Of a DNA stretch of 64,000 nucleotides, positions 34,412 to 42,347 are shown in pieces. Origin of the DNA: Cellulomonas timonensis (GTDB lineage: Bacteria > Actinomycetota > Actinomycetes > Actinomycetales > Cellulomonadaceae). Position 1 is the first letter of the stretch; the number at the start of each line of letters is the position of its first letter. The notes beneath the pieces are model-generated. The model was not told where the DNA came from, did no database searches, and saw nothing but the letters and a program-made list of their open reading frames with translations. The DNA is taken from NCBI RefSeq assembly GCF_900046455.1, contig NZ_FCOT01000011.1:124001-188000 (forward strand), written 5' to 3'. The position numbers and the translations under genes are program-made.

Positions 34412-35260
34412 ATGGATGCTCGCTTCGCCGCGCTGGCCGACCCCGTCCGATGGCGGCTCGTCACGCTCCTCGCCGAGCGGCCCCGGCCGGTCGGAGTGCT
34501 CGCCCGGCTCGCCGGCGCACGGCAACCCCAGACCACCAAGCACCTGCAGACCCTCGAGCGAGCCGGGGTGGTCGTGTCCCAGCGCTCCGGCCAGCGCCGG
34601 ATCTACGCGCTGAACCCGGAGGCGCTGCGGGAGGCGTCGGCAGCACTGAGCGGCTTGGCGGACGACGCCGACCGAGCGGGCTCGCGCGAGGCCTTCGAGC
34701 GCTACGGGGTGGACCTCTCGCGGGAGCGGCTCGCCGCCCAGGAGCCAGGCTGGGCCGACGGGCGCTCCTTCGAGTTCTCTCGATCGCTCGCCGCGCGGCC
34801 CGAGGTGGCCTGGCGACACCTCACCGAGGCCCCCCTGCTCGCCCAGTGGTGGACGCCGGAGGAGCTACGCGTGTCCGAGCTCGTCTTCGAGGCACGCCCC
34901 GGCGGCAGGATCCTCCACGAGTACCGCGACGTCGAGGACGTGGACGGCTCGGACCCCGTCGCCGGGCGCGCACGGGGAGAGGTGGTCGAGGTGCGCCCCG
35001 GAGAGCGCTTGGCCTATCGGCTCTCCCCCGTCCTTCCCGACGACCAGGTCGCCTTCACCGCGCACGTCCGACTCGACCTGCGCGCCAGCGAGACCGGCGC
35101 CGACCTCGACGTCCATTTCCGGGTCGCCGACAGCACGGTCGAGTCTGCCGATTTCATCGCGGGCGTCGAGCTCGGCTTCGGGCAGAGCCTCGACAAGCTC
35201 GTGACGATCCTCTCCGCATCCCCCGACAGCGCCGACTCCCACCCGAGGAGCACCACATGA
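34412..35260 (+). CDS. ArsR-type regulator fused to SRPBCC/AHSA1 domain
   Basis: The 282-residue protein has an N-terminal ArsR winged helix (FAALADPVRWRLVTLLAER, then ARQPQTTKHLQTLERAGVV, to about residue 85) fused to an AHSA1-like SRPBCC domain (from about residue 120: FEFSRSLAARPEVAWRHLTE, then LAQWWTPEEL). SRPBCC folds bind hydrophobic ligands, so this may be a one-component sensor. The upstream frame extends to 34376, but the promoter and operator occupy that stretch, so ATG 34412 is preferred. It is coupled to the next reductase gene by ATGA. Confidence 0.88.
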   Translation: MDARFAALADPVRWRLVTLLAERPRPVGVLARLAGARQPQTTKHLQTLERAGVVVSQRSGQRRIYALNPEALREASAALSGLADDADRAGSREAFERYGVDLSRERLAAQEPGWADGRSFEFSRSLAARPEVAWRHLTEAPLLAQWWTPEELRVSELVFEARPGGRILHEYRDVEDVDGSDPVAGRARGEVVEVRPGERLAYRLSPVLPDDQVAFTAHVRLDLRASETGADLDVHFRVADSTVESADFIAGVELGFGQSLDKLVTILSASPDSADSHPRSTT

Positions 35261-35847
35261 CCGACCGCATCGTGACCGCGAACCTCGCCCTCACCCTCGA
35301 CGGGCGCTACCACGGCCCCGGCGGCCGCGGAGACTTCGGCGCCTTCGCGCCCTACGTCGCCACCGACACCGCGCGCGACCACATGACCCGCATCTGGGAG
35401 AACGCGACAACGGCGGTCCTCGGCCGCGTCAACGCCGAGGGCTTCATGGGCTACTGGCCGTCCGTCGCCGACGACGAGAGCGCAGATCCTCGGGACCGCG
35501 GATACGCGAGGTGGCTGGTCACCACGGAGAAGGTCGTCTTCTCGACCACGTTGGCCGATGCGCCGTGGGAACGCACGCGCGTGGTGAACGCCCCCGCCGC
35601 TGACACCATCGCGGCGCTCAAGCACGCCGGTGACGGCGAGATCCTCGTCAACAGCAGCGCGAGCGTCATCACGTCGCTCCTGTCCGTCGACATGATCGAC
35701 CGCCTCTACCTCATGATCGTGCCGGAGATCGCAGGCGGCGGACCGCGCCTGCTCGACGACGGCCTGCCCGGCACCCGATGGACGTTGACCCGGCACGAGG
35801 CCGGGGCATCCGGCGAGCTCGCGATGATCTACGACCGAGCCCGCTGA
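35257..35847 (+). CDS. dihydrofolate-reductase-like (RibD C-terminal domain) protein
   Basis: The 196-residue protein of the RibD C-terminal/DHFR fold has the NADPH-binding opening RIVTANLALTLDGRYHGPGG, the central WENATTAVLGRVNAEGFMGYW and the GDGEILVNSSASVITSLLS loop. These small proteins are annotated as YyaP/YwjB-like reductases of unknown substrate. ATG 35257 overlaps the regulator stop and follows GAGGAG, so it is probably the regulated target of the ArsR-SRPBCC protein. A fragment resembling its loop occurs at 37892-37935. Confidence 0.85.
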   Translation: MTDRIVTANLALTLDGRYHGPGGRGDFGAFAPYVATDTARDHMTRIWENATTAVLGRVNAEGFMGYWPSVADDESADPRDRGYARWLVTTEKVVFSTTLADAPWERTRVVNAPAADTIAALKHAGDGEILVNSSASVITSLLSVDMIDRLYLMIVPEIAGGGPRLLDDGLPGTRWTLTRHEAGASGELAMIYDRAR

Positions 35848-35891
35848 GGCAGCCGCGCCTGGTTGAGTGCCGCGCCCATCTCCGCGCCCGG

Positions 35892-36758
35892 CTAGCGAGA
35901 GTCGGCCATCATCTTCTGGGTGCCGATGGTCCCGAGGAACGCGAGCTTGCTCTCGGACTCGCTGCCCGGCTCAGCGGTGCACATCATGATCCGCAGGTCG
36001 TGGCGTTGCGTGATGAGGATGTCGCAGTCCAGGTCGAGGGTCCCGACCTCGGAGTGGACCACCCTTTTGATGGTCGGTCCGTGCTCGTCGATCTCGTGAC
36101 GCGCCCACAATTCGCGGAACTGCGCGCTGGCCTGGTCCAGCCGTGCGACGAGCTGTCGCAGCTGGGGGTCGTCGGGGTAGCGCCCGGCGCTGCGTCGCAG
36201 GTCGGCGACGAGGGACGCGTCGAGGGACTCGGCACTTCCAGGGCCGTGCAGATGGCAGTCCGAAGCACCGGTGAAATGCAGCCAGACCAGGTTGCGATCG
36301 GATTCCCGCGAGGACGCGGGATCACCCATCAATGCCGCCCACATGGGGTTCCAGAGTAGAATGTTCCACATAGCGTCAAAAACCGCCTGAGGCCTTTCCC
36401 CGGTGCGTTCCACCAATCGGCGAATATTCGCCGGCACCATGCGGCTAATGCGCCCACCGCCGGTCGCGTGCCCGGCAAGCCGGAACAGATGCTCCTGCTC
36501 GGTGTCGCTGAGCTGCAACGCCTGGGCGAGCGCGACGCACACCTGCACCGACGGCGCCGCCGAGCGCCCCTGCTCCAGACGGACGATGTAGTCGACAGAC
36601 ACCGAGGCCAGCACCGCGAGCTCCTCACGCCGAAGGCCTGCGGTGCGCCTGGCGGCGCCCGACGGCAGCCCGGCCATGTGCGGAGCCAGGCGCTCGCGCC
36701 ACACCCTCAGGATCGTTGCCAGCTCTCCTGGTTCACTCATGGCATTCACGACGCTCAT
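35892..36758 (-). CDS. XRE regulator with MmyB-like ligand-binding domain
   Basis: The 288-residue protein has an N-terminal XRE helix-turn-helix (TAGLRREELAVLASVSVDYI, then RLEQGRSAAPS, residues about 38-75) followed by the MmyB-like domain (VFDAMWNILLWNPMWAALMG, then GTLDLDCDILI). The MmyB domain is a PAS-like pocket thought to bind fatty acids or other small ligands. Start 36758 is used; ATG 36740 is also possible and neither has a clear ribosome site. Such regulators usually control an adjacent divergent oxidoreductase gene, here the QorB-like gene at 36942. Confidence 0.9.
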   Translation of the reverse strand: MSVVNAMSEPGELATILRVWRERLAPHMAGLPSGAARRTAGLRREELAVLASVSVDYIVRLEQGRSAAPSVQVCVALAQALQLSDTEQEHLFRLAGHATGGGRISRMVPANIRRLVERTGERPQAVFDAMWNILLWNPMWAALMGDPASSRESDRNLVWLHFTGASDCHLHGPGSAESLDASLVADLRRSAGRYPDDPQLRQLVARLDQASAQFRELWARHEIDEHGPTIKRVVHSEVGTLDLDCDILITQRHDLRIMMCTAEPGSESESKLAFLGTIGTQKMMADSR

Positions 36759-36899
36759 CGTCGCAGTGAACCCTGGGAGACGGCCTGAATCCCCGAAGAA
36801 TAGCCTGGTACTCCACTTCCTAGGATGCGTTTCCCCTGGCCCGGGCCGCTAGGAACGAGCCTCTCTGGATCGATCCCGTGATGCGCCATACGTTCATTC

Positions 36900-36916
36900 C
36901 ATGGCCATCAGCCATG
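36900..36916. promoter_or_regulatory. inverted repeat before the QorB-like gene
   Basis: CATGGC-CATCA-GCCATG is a 17-nt dyad with perfect 6-bp arms ending 25 nt before the reductase start. It lies between two divergent genes, so it may be the operator of the MmyB-type regulator. This is support by position only. Confidence 0.4.
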
Positions 36917-36941
36917 ACCCGTGATCAGAAGGAACAGATTC

Positions 36942-37805
36942 ATGATTGTCGTCACCGGAGCCACCGGTCAGCTCGGCCGCCAGGTCGTCCACCACCTGCT
37001 CGCCCAGGGCGTCCCCGCCGCCCAGATCATCGCCGTCGACCGCGATTCCGCCGACGCCAACGAGCTGTCCACCCTGGGTGTCGAGGTCCGCTTCGCCGAC
37101 TACGACCTCCCCGAGACCCTGGCGCCCGCCTTCGCCGGCGCCGACAAGGTGCTGCTGGTGTCCTCCCCCGCAGGCACCGACGCCACGCGCGTCAAGCAGC
37201 ACCAAGCCGTCATCGGCGCCGCCCTCGAGTCCGGTGTGCAGCTCCTCGCCTACACCTCGGTCACGCACGCACCGACCAACACGATGGGACTGGCGCCGGT
37301 GCACCGCGCCACCGAGCAGGCCATCGCCGCCTCCGGCCTGCCCGCTGTCATCCTGCGCAACGGCTGGTACGCGGAGAACCACACGGCAGCACTGCGCGGC
37401 GCCGTCACGTACGGCGCCCTCACCGGCAGCGCAGGCAATGGCCGGATGGCCGCGGTCAGCCGCGCAGACCTCGCCGAGGCCGCCGCCGTCGTGCTGACCC
37501 GCGAGGACCAGGCCGGAAAGACCTACGACCTGACCGGCGACACCACGTGGACCTTGTCCGATCTCGCAGCCGAGGCCGCCGCGCAGTCGGGCACGACGCT
37601 CACCTACACGGACCTTCCCGCCGAGCAGTACCGGCAAGTCCTGCAGCAGGCAGGGCTGCCCGAGCACATCGTCGAGCTCATCGTCGATGCTGATGTCGCG
37701 ATCGCCGGTGGCACGCTGGACCACGTCACGAGCGACCTGAGCACGCTCCTGGGTCGCCCCACCACGCCGATGTCCGCCATCGTCGCCCAGGCTCTGCGCG
37801 CCTGA
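36942..37805 (+). CDS. NAD(P)H-binding NmrA/QorB-like oxidoreductase
   Basis: The 287-residue atypical short-chain dehydrogenase begins with the Rossmann motif VVTGATGQLGRQVVHHL (4-20). It continues with TSVTHAPTNTMGL, RNGWYAENHTAAL and VSRADLAEAAAVVL, the pattern of QorB (YtfG) quinone reductases and NmrA-like redox sensors. It lacks the catalytic YxxxK of classical SDRs, as the family does. ATG 36942 follows AAGGAAC. It is divergent from the MmyB-type regulator, which probably controls it. Confidence 0.88.
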   Translation: MIVVTGATGQLGRQVVHHLLAQGVPAAQIIAVDRDSADANELSTLGVEVRFADYDLPETLAPAFAGADKVLLVSSPAGTDATRVKQHQAVIGAALESGVQLLAYTSVTHAPTNTMGLAPVHRATEQAIAASGLPAVILRNGWYAENHTAALRGAVTYGALTGSAGNGRMAAVSRADLAEAAAVVLTREDQAGKTYDLTGDTTWTLSDLAAEAAAQSGTTLTYTDLPAEQYRQVLQQAGLPEHIVELIVDADVAIAGGTLDHVTSDLSTLLGRPTTPMSAIVAQALRA

Positions 37806-37815
37806 GGCCGCACCA

Positions 37816-37935
37816 CGCGCCTCAGCCACTCGTGGTGCCGGAACACCTCAAGGGCGAACGCGTCGCCGGCGACGACTGCGCCGTGGAGGCCGCCGGGGAC
37901 GGCGAAGTCCTCGTCAATAGCAGCGCCAGCGTCAG
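37816..37935. pseudogene. mosaic of two gene fragments
   Basis: Positions 37816-37890 match 39644-39718, an internal part of the minus-strand gene at 39432-40406, with roughly one mismatch in ten. Directly after, 37892-37935 resembles 35627-35670 of the DHFR-like gene and translates as GDGEVLVNSSASV against GDGEILVNSSASV. Neither piece has a start codon or enough length for a domain. Two unrelated fragments joined end to end, beside a frameshifted gene, indicate a recombination scar. Confidence 0.75.
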
Positions 37936-38694
37936 CGGACCCACGGATTCTGCCTCCGATGGGTCGATGTCTCCTCGTCCCTCGAGAGCGCGAGCCTCAG
38001 GCGCGAGACTCCATCGATCGCCCCGTCGATCGACTTCCACGACGCGTCCTTCGTCATGAGGCCGAGCATGTTGTTCAGATGCTCGCGATCCCGGGGCCCG
38101 GCGGTGTCGATGCGGTCGGACGGCCGGATCAAGGTGGTGAGCGTCGCGAAGTCATGCAGATGTCGAGAACTTCGCGGGTCGACCAGAATCCGCATCGCGG
38201 CTGCCTTCCCGACGAGCGCTCCCAGCAAGGTCGGGCGACGTACGCGGCCTTCCCGAGGCTCGACCGTGACACCGACCCCCTCGGCTCGGTCGACAGCCTT
38301 GCTGCGCGCCGAAGGTCTCAATGGTCGTTGCCCCGGTGACAGTCAGCCGCGCGGGACTGGCCTCTCGAAGGCCACGTGGAATGAGCACGTCGATCGCGGC
38401 GCGCTGTCGCACCCATCGATGCTGGTAGCCCTGTGGAGATGTCCCTGCTGGCTCGAATCCCAGTTCTCGAAGCACAGACGTGAAGGTGGCCAGTGCGCGG
38501 GGGTCGGCGCGAACGTCCACCGCCGTGTCAGCGTCGTTCGTCGGGCGGGTCGGCGCCACACCTCGTTCAGCGCAATGCAGGTGCACCATCTGGCCGCCTA
38601 CGAGTGCCCAGCCGGTCGGCATCCTGTCGTGCAGGTCCATCAACGCATGCCAGGCGTCGCGCTGCGGGTCGGGCATCGGTGGGAGGACGATCAC
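37932..38694 (-). pseudogene. frameshifted nucleotidyltransferase-type toxin gene (AbiEii-like)
   Basis: The first part (38694 down to about 38300) encodes a nucleotidyltransferase fold: TGWALVGGQMVHLHCAERG, RPTNDADTAVDVRAD with the two metal-binding Asp residues, then AAIDVLIP. The frame then breaks. The expected continuation (VDRAEGVGVTV, RRPTLLGALVGKAAAM, SRHLHDFATL) is in the next frame down to 37932. Removing one A of the AA (plus-strand TT, 38299-38300) restores one frame of about 253 codons. It overlaps the upstream DNA-binding gene by 4 nt, as in toxin-antitoxin pairs. A sequencing error could also explain the shift. Confidence 0.75.
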
Positions 38695-39377
38695 GGCGCA
38701 ACCCGCCCCACGACGTCGTGGACCAACTCCCTCGCCCGCGACCGTTCGCGTGCCGAGCCGTGCTCGGCGAGGTCAGCCGCGACCTGCAGCCGCGTCGACG
38801 CCGCTGGCAGGTGCTCGGTCACGTGCAGCCAGACGTTCGGTCGGTTATCCGCCGGCTCGACGAGCAGGTGCCGGCGCATGACCTTGCGGAGGTCGTCGAC
38901 GTGCACGTAGCCCTCAAATGAGGAGCCTGCCGAGAGGCCCGAGCGCTCGTCGCTGAGGCCTGAGACGACGACCTCGTCGTCTGCCGAGAGGCCTTGGGGC
39001 TCCGCGCCGTGAAGCGCGATCCGGTCGGCGCGGTTGACGACCAGTGCCTGGAGCAGAACCTCGGGCTCCGGGTCGACTCGCAGTCGCGCGAGGTGCTGGC
39101 GCAGCCGCGATCGCTCTGTGGGCGCCACCCACTCGACGGGCCTGCCGTCCGCGAAGAGGAGCAGGGCCCACGCCATGCGTGTGCTCATCGGCCGGCCGGA
39201 TCGGCGTGGCAGCGCGGACAGCTCGGAGAGGTCGTCGATCACATGCTGGTGGCCGATGCGCCGCGACCGCACGCGGCCTGACCGCACGAGCGCGTCGACC
39301 CGCGACCGACTCAGCCCTAAAGCGTCCGCCGCTTGGGCCAGGCTCATGGCCGGCCCGACTCGCTCGGATGCGCTCAT
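38691..39377 (-). CDS. HTH DNA-binding protein, putative antitoxin of the nucleotidyltransferase pair
   Basis: The 228-residue protein starts with an excisionase/MerR-like helix-turn-helix (MSLAQAADALGLSRSRVDAL, then VRSGRVRSRRIGHQHVIDD). A middle part follows (MAWALLLFADGRPVEWVAP) and a C-terminal region (VHVDDLRKVMRRHLLVEPAD, then STRLQVAADLAEHGSARERS) that resembles transcriptional antitoxins paired with nucleotidyltransferases. ATG 39377 lies inside an inverted repeat; a GTG at 39383 is in frame. It ends in an ATGA overlap with the damaged toxin gene. Confidence 0.75.
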   Translation of the reverse strand: MSASERVGPAMSLAQAADALGLSRSRVDALVRSGRVRSRRIGHQHVIDDLSELSALPRRSGRPMSTRMAWALLLFADGRPVEWVAPTERSRLRQHLARLRVDPEPEVLLQALVVNRADRIALHGAEPQGLSADDEVVVSGLSDERSGLSAGSSFEGYVHVDDLRKVMRRHLLVEPADNRPNVWLHVTEHLPAASTRLQVAADLAEHGSARERSRARELVHDVVGRVAP

Positions 39378-39412
39378 ACACACAACCGTAGCGATGTAGC
39401 GATGATTGTGTA
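39377..39412 (-). promoter_or_regulatory. operator/promoter of the antitoxin-toxin pair
   Basis: An imperfect inverted pair (TACACACAA at 39377-39385 and TTGTGTA at 39406-39412) flanks two tandem copies of GTAGCGAT (39388-39395, 39396-39403). The element overlaps the start codon and there is no ribosome site, so the transcript may be leaderless. Autorepression by the HTH protein is the natural reading. Confidence 0.5.
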
Positions 39413-39431
39413 TAGGGCTACAGGGAAGGCT

Positions 39432-40406
39432 CTAGGCCCCGAGCCCTGCCACCTGCGCCGCGGCCTCTGAGAGCAGCCGGTGGGCGCCGGAGCCCTCGGG
39501 CACGACCAGTTCGATGCGGGTGGCGCCGGCGCTCAGCGTGACCACCATGACGCCCAGGTAGTCGGGGTGTGGTGCGACGTCGATCCGGTCCGGGGCGTTG
39601 AGCGGGATGACCAGGCGCGACGCGGAGTGCATGGGCTTCTTGCCGCGCATCAGCCACTCGTGGCGCCCGAACACCTCCAGGGCGAACGAGTCGCCGGCGA
39701 CGACGGCGCCGTGGAGGGTTGCCGGCGAGAGCGCGTGCCCGATGGCCTTGACCGGATCGGCGCCGCGCAGCGCGACCTGTCGTCGTCCGTGCCCCGACCA
39801 CAAGGTCAGGCCGGGCAGGTGGCGGGACACGTCCTGGAAGTCCCCGAGCAGGGAGGCGTCCACTCGGCCGAGGTCCGGTGTGGCGCTGGCGTGCTGGGCG
39901 CCCGATTCGATCAGGGCGAACGCCAGGGGACGCGGGTAGCCCTCCGACGCGCTGGCCCGGAGCTCGTCGACGAGCGTCCTCATCGTGCTCCGGCCTGAGC
40001 CGTTGTACCGGACGGTGAGGTCGGAGCCGGTGCGCGTGTGCAGCGTCAGCGTGCCGTCGAGCAGGTTCATGACGTCACGGACCGCCACCACGTCCTCGAA
40101 CGGGACGTCGCGCACGTCGAAGACGCCCGGCCCTGGCGCTCGCCGGGTCGCGTGGTCGTGCTCGGTGCGCCGTGACAGAACGGTGAGCCCGTCGTCGTCG
40201 AGCACGAGGAGGTGGTCGTACAGGTCCATGTCCGCCGTGGCGTCGCGGCGGGCGATGTTCCGGGGGACCTTGAGCACGAGGCGCGCGGCGTCGAGGTCGA
40301 CCGGGTGTCCGCGGAACAGGCGGGGGATGTCCTCCGGGAGCCGTACCTCGTCGATCCACGGCCCGAAGCGGTCGTACTCGCTGGTTCCGGCCGCTGTGGT
40401 GTCCAT
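39432..40406 (-). CDS. conserved-looking protein of unknown function
   Basis: The 324-residue soluble protein belongs to no family I recognise. Its first half reads as beta-rich (YDHLLVLDDDGLTVLSRR, then GTLTLHTRTGSDLTVRYNGS), resembling PH-like or membrane-proximal sensor folds. The second half has HSASRLVIPLNAPDRIDVAP and LGVMVVTLSAGATRIELVVP. No signal peptide or membrane helix is visible. ATG 40406 follows CGGAGAG. Part of it is duplicated as a remnant at 37816-37890. It is divergent from the MerR-HEAT operon. Confidence 0.6.
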   Translation of the reverse strand: MDTTAAGTSEYDRFGPWIDEVRLPEDIPRLFRGHPVDLDAARLVLKVPRNIARRDATADMDLYDHLLVLDDDGLTVLSRRTEHDHATRRAPGPGVFDVRDVPFEDVVAVRDVMNLLDGTLTLHTRTGSDLTVRYNGSGRSTMRTLVDELRASASEGYPRPLAFALIESGAQHASATPDLGRVDASLLGDFQDVSRHLPGLTLWSGHGRRQVALRGADPVKAIGHALSPATLHGAVVAGDSFALEVFGRHEWLMRGKKPMHSASRLVIPLNAPDRIDVAPHPDYLGVMVVTLSAGATRIELVVPEGSGAHRLLSEAAAQVAGLGA

Positions 40407-40511
40407 GTCTCTCCGTCTGCCTCTCGGCGGGTCGCCCACTGCTGTGTGCTCAGACGGTGACGGCGCCCTCGCTCATCGTGGGGGGAATCTACTGGACCTC
40501 AGGGCGCGGCC

Positions 40512-40542
40512 TTGACCTTGACACCATGACAAGGTCTTGGCT
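40512..40542 (+). promoter_or_regulatory. MerR-type promoter/operator
   Basis: GACCTTG (40514-40520) and CAAGGTC (40530-40536) form a perfect 7-bp dyad with a 9-nt spacer. It follows a -35-like TTGACC (40512-40517) with an overlapping TTGACA (40518-40523). A dyad placed between -35 and a distant -10, with about 19 nt between them, is the classic arrangement for MerR activators. The -10 (TTGGCT, 40537-40542) is weak, as expected for an activator-dependent promoter. The MerR-HEAT protein two genes down is the likely binder. Confidence 0.7.
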
Positions 40543-40562
40543 GGGCTGCGGAGGTGGTGGAG

Positions 40563-41204
40563 ATGGACACGCAGGTGATCGAGGCACTCGCGGCCGGGAA
40601 CTCGTCCACGCGACTGCAGGCGGCACTCGCCGCAGGGACGCGGCCCGACCCGCGCCTTGTCGACGTGCTCGTGGAGCGCTGCGCCGTCGAGCCGGACTTC
40701 TACGTGCGGGACATGCTGACCTGGGCGCTCACCCGGGCGCCCGCCGAGCACACCGTGCCGCTGCTGCGCGCCGAGCTCCGGTCCGACCGGCCGCAGGCGA
40801 GGAGCCAGGCGCTGCACACGCTGTCCAAGATCGGCGACAGGTCCGTGTGGCCATCCGTCACCCGGTCCCTGCTGCACGACCCGGACGACGAGGTCGCCCG
40901 CAGTGCCTGGCGCGCCGCCGTCCTGCTCGTGCCCGCCGACGAGGAGGCCGCACTCGCCGCCGACCTCGTGACGCAACTCGGTCGAGGCGACCGCGAGGTG
41001 CAACTCAGCCTCAGCCGCGCCCTCGAAGCCCTCGGAGACGTCACCCGACCCGCCCTCGAGGCAGCGCGCACACATGCAGACGCGAGGGTGCGCGCCCACG
41101 CACGGGCCACCGAGCGGCTCCTCGACGACCCCGACGCGGGCTTCGACCTGGCGGTCAACGAGGCGAATCGGGCCTACGCGCTCGGCCCCGACCGGGCGCG
41201 CTGA
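40563..41204 (+). CDS. HEAT-repeat protein
   Basis: The roughly 213-residue all-helical protein is built from HEAT-like pairs of about 32 residues: VEPDFYVRDMLTWALTRAP, DRPQARSQALHTLSKIGD, DPDDEVARSAWRAAVLL, GDREVQLSLSRALEALGD. HEAT solenoids are protein-binding scaffolds. The gene follows a GGAGGTGG site and ends 3 nt before a MerR regulator that itself carries HEAT repeats, so the two are co-expressed and may form a pair. Confidence 0.8.
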   Translation: MDTQVIEALAAGNSSTRLQAALAAGTRPDPRLVDVLVERCAVEPDFYVRDMLTWALTRAPAEHTVPLLRAELRSDRPQARSQALHTLSKIGDRSVWPSVTRSLLHDPDDEVARSAWRAAVLLVPADEEAALAADLVTQLGRGDREVQLSLSRALEALGDVTRPALEAARTHADARVRAHARATERLLDDPDAGFDLAVNEANRAYALGPDRAR

Positions 41205-41207
41205 CGC

Positions 41208-42254
41208 ATGCTCATCGGTGAGGCTGCCCGCCGCTCAGGGGTGAGCGCCCGCATGCTCCGGCACTACGACACCCTCGGCCTGGTCCGGCCGACGGGACGG
41301 ACCGTCGGCGGCTACCGCGAGTACTCACCGCAGGACATCCGCAGAATCTTCCACGTCGAGAGCCTGCGGTCGCTCGGCCTGTCGCTGCGGGACATCGGAC
41401 GGGCCCTCGACGACCCCGGCTTCACCCCGACCGCGCTCGTCGCCGATCTGGTCCAGCGCTCGGAGGAGCGCCTGCGACGCGAGCGGGAGCTCCTGGAGCG
41501 GCTGCGCGCCGTCGACTCCTCCGGGCCCGCCGAATGGGAGGACGTCCACCGGCTCGTCGAGCTGCTGCACGGCCTCGCGTCGCCCAGCCCTGCCCGCCGA
41601 CAGCAGACGGCGCTGTCGTCGGAGGACACCCCCGCGACGGCCCGGATGCTCGCTGAGGCGCTCCTCGCCGAACCGGACACGAACGTCGCCGGGGCGCTGC
41701 GCTGGGCCCTTGCGCGTGCCGGTGGCGAGGGAGTGGCGGCGGGGGCCGCCGGGCTGGACTCCGACGACGTCGAAGTGCGCCGCCGTGCGGTCTTCACCCT
41801 CGCTGGAACCACAGGGGACGACGCTGCGGCGTCCCTCCTGCGGGCACTCGACGACCCCGACGTGGCGGTCCGCGAACACGCCGCCCTCGCATTGGGCGGC
41901 CGTGGCGAGCCGGCAGCCGTGCCAGTGCTCATCGCGATGGTGGTGGCGGGGACGAAGGACGTCGAGGCAGGCGAGGCGCTGGGCGTCGTGGCCCAGAAGA
42001 CTGACGACACGGCGATCGTCGGCACGCTCGTCGACACCCTCGCCGCCCACACCGCCGACCCCGCGGTGCGGCTGCGTGTGGCGCAGGCCCTCGCCGAGGT
42101 GCCCGGCGCCGACGCCGCTGGGGTGCTCGCCGACCTCATGCGCGACCCCGATCGGGCGGTATCCCTCACGGCCACCGCTATCTCGCGAATGCGCGACCGC
42201 ACCGGGCGCACCTCAGCCAACAATGCCAATGACCGGCTGGCACCCGGCCACTAG
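41208..42254 (+). CDS. MerR-family regulator fused to C-terminal HEAT repeats
   Basis: The 348-residue protein has an N-terminal MerR winged helix (MLIGEAARRSGVSARMLRHY, GGYREYSPQDIRRI, residues 1-70) and a dimerising coiled coil (about 75-115: QRSEERLRRERELLERLRAV). In place of a small ligand pocket it has about 200 residues of HEAT repeats (SDDVEVRRRAVFTLAGTTGD, DPDVAVREHAALALGG). This suggests a regulator that senses a protein partner, possibly the HEAT protein upstream. It starts at ATG 41208. Confidence 0.88.
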   Translation: MLIGEAARRSGVSARMLRHYDTLGLVRPTGRTVGGYREYSPQDIRRIFHVESLRSLGLSLRDIGRALDDPGFTPTALVADLVQRSEERLRRERELLERLRAVDSSGPAEWEDVHRLVELLHGLASPSPARRQQTALSSEDTPATARMLAEALLAEPDTNVAGALRWALARAGGEGVAAGAAGLDSDDVEVRRRAVFTLAGTTGDDAAASLLRALDDPDVAVREHAALALGGRGEPAAVPVLIAMVVAGTKDVEAGEALGVVAQKTDDTAIVGTLVDTLAAHTADPAVRLRVAQALAEVPGADAAGVLADLMRDPDRAVSLTATAISRMRDRTGRTSANNANDRLAPGH

Positions 42255-42347
42255 AGTCCCGCCTATGGGCTCCTGACCTGCGAAAACCCAGTGTGCCGCA
42301 CCACCGCTGCGGCGCCTCCGCACGTCCTCTCGCACCAGGAGCACCCC

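Noticed and set aside
37816-39720. Repeat pair 37816/39644 as an attachment site or transposon end
   Set aside because: The repeat is internal coding sequence with no terminal inverted repeats, integrase or transposase nearby.
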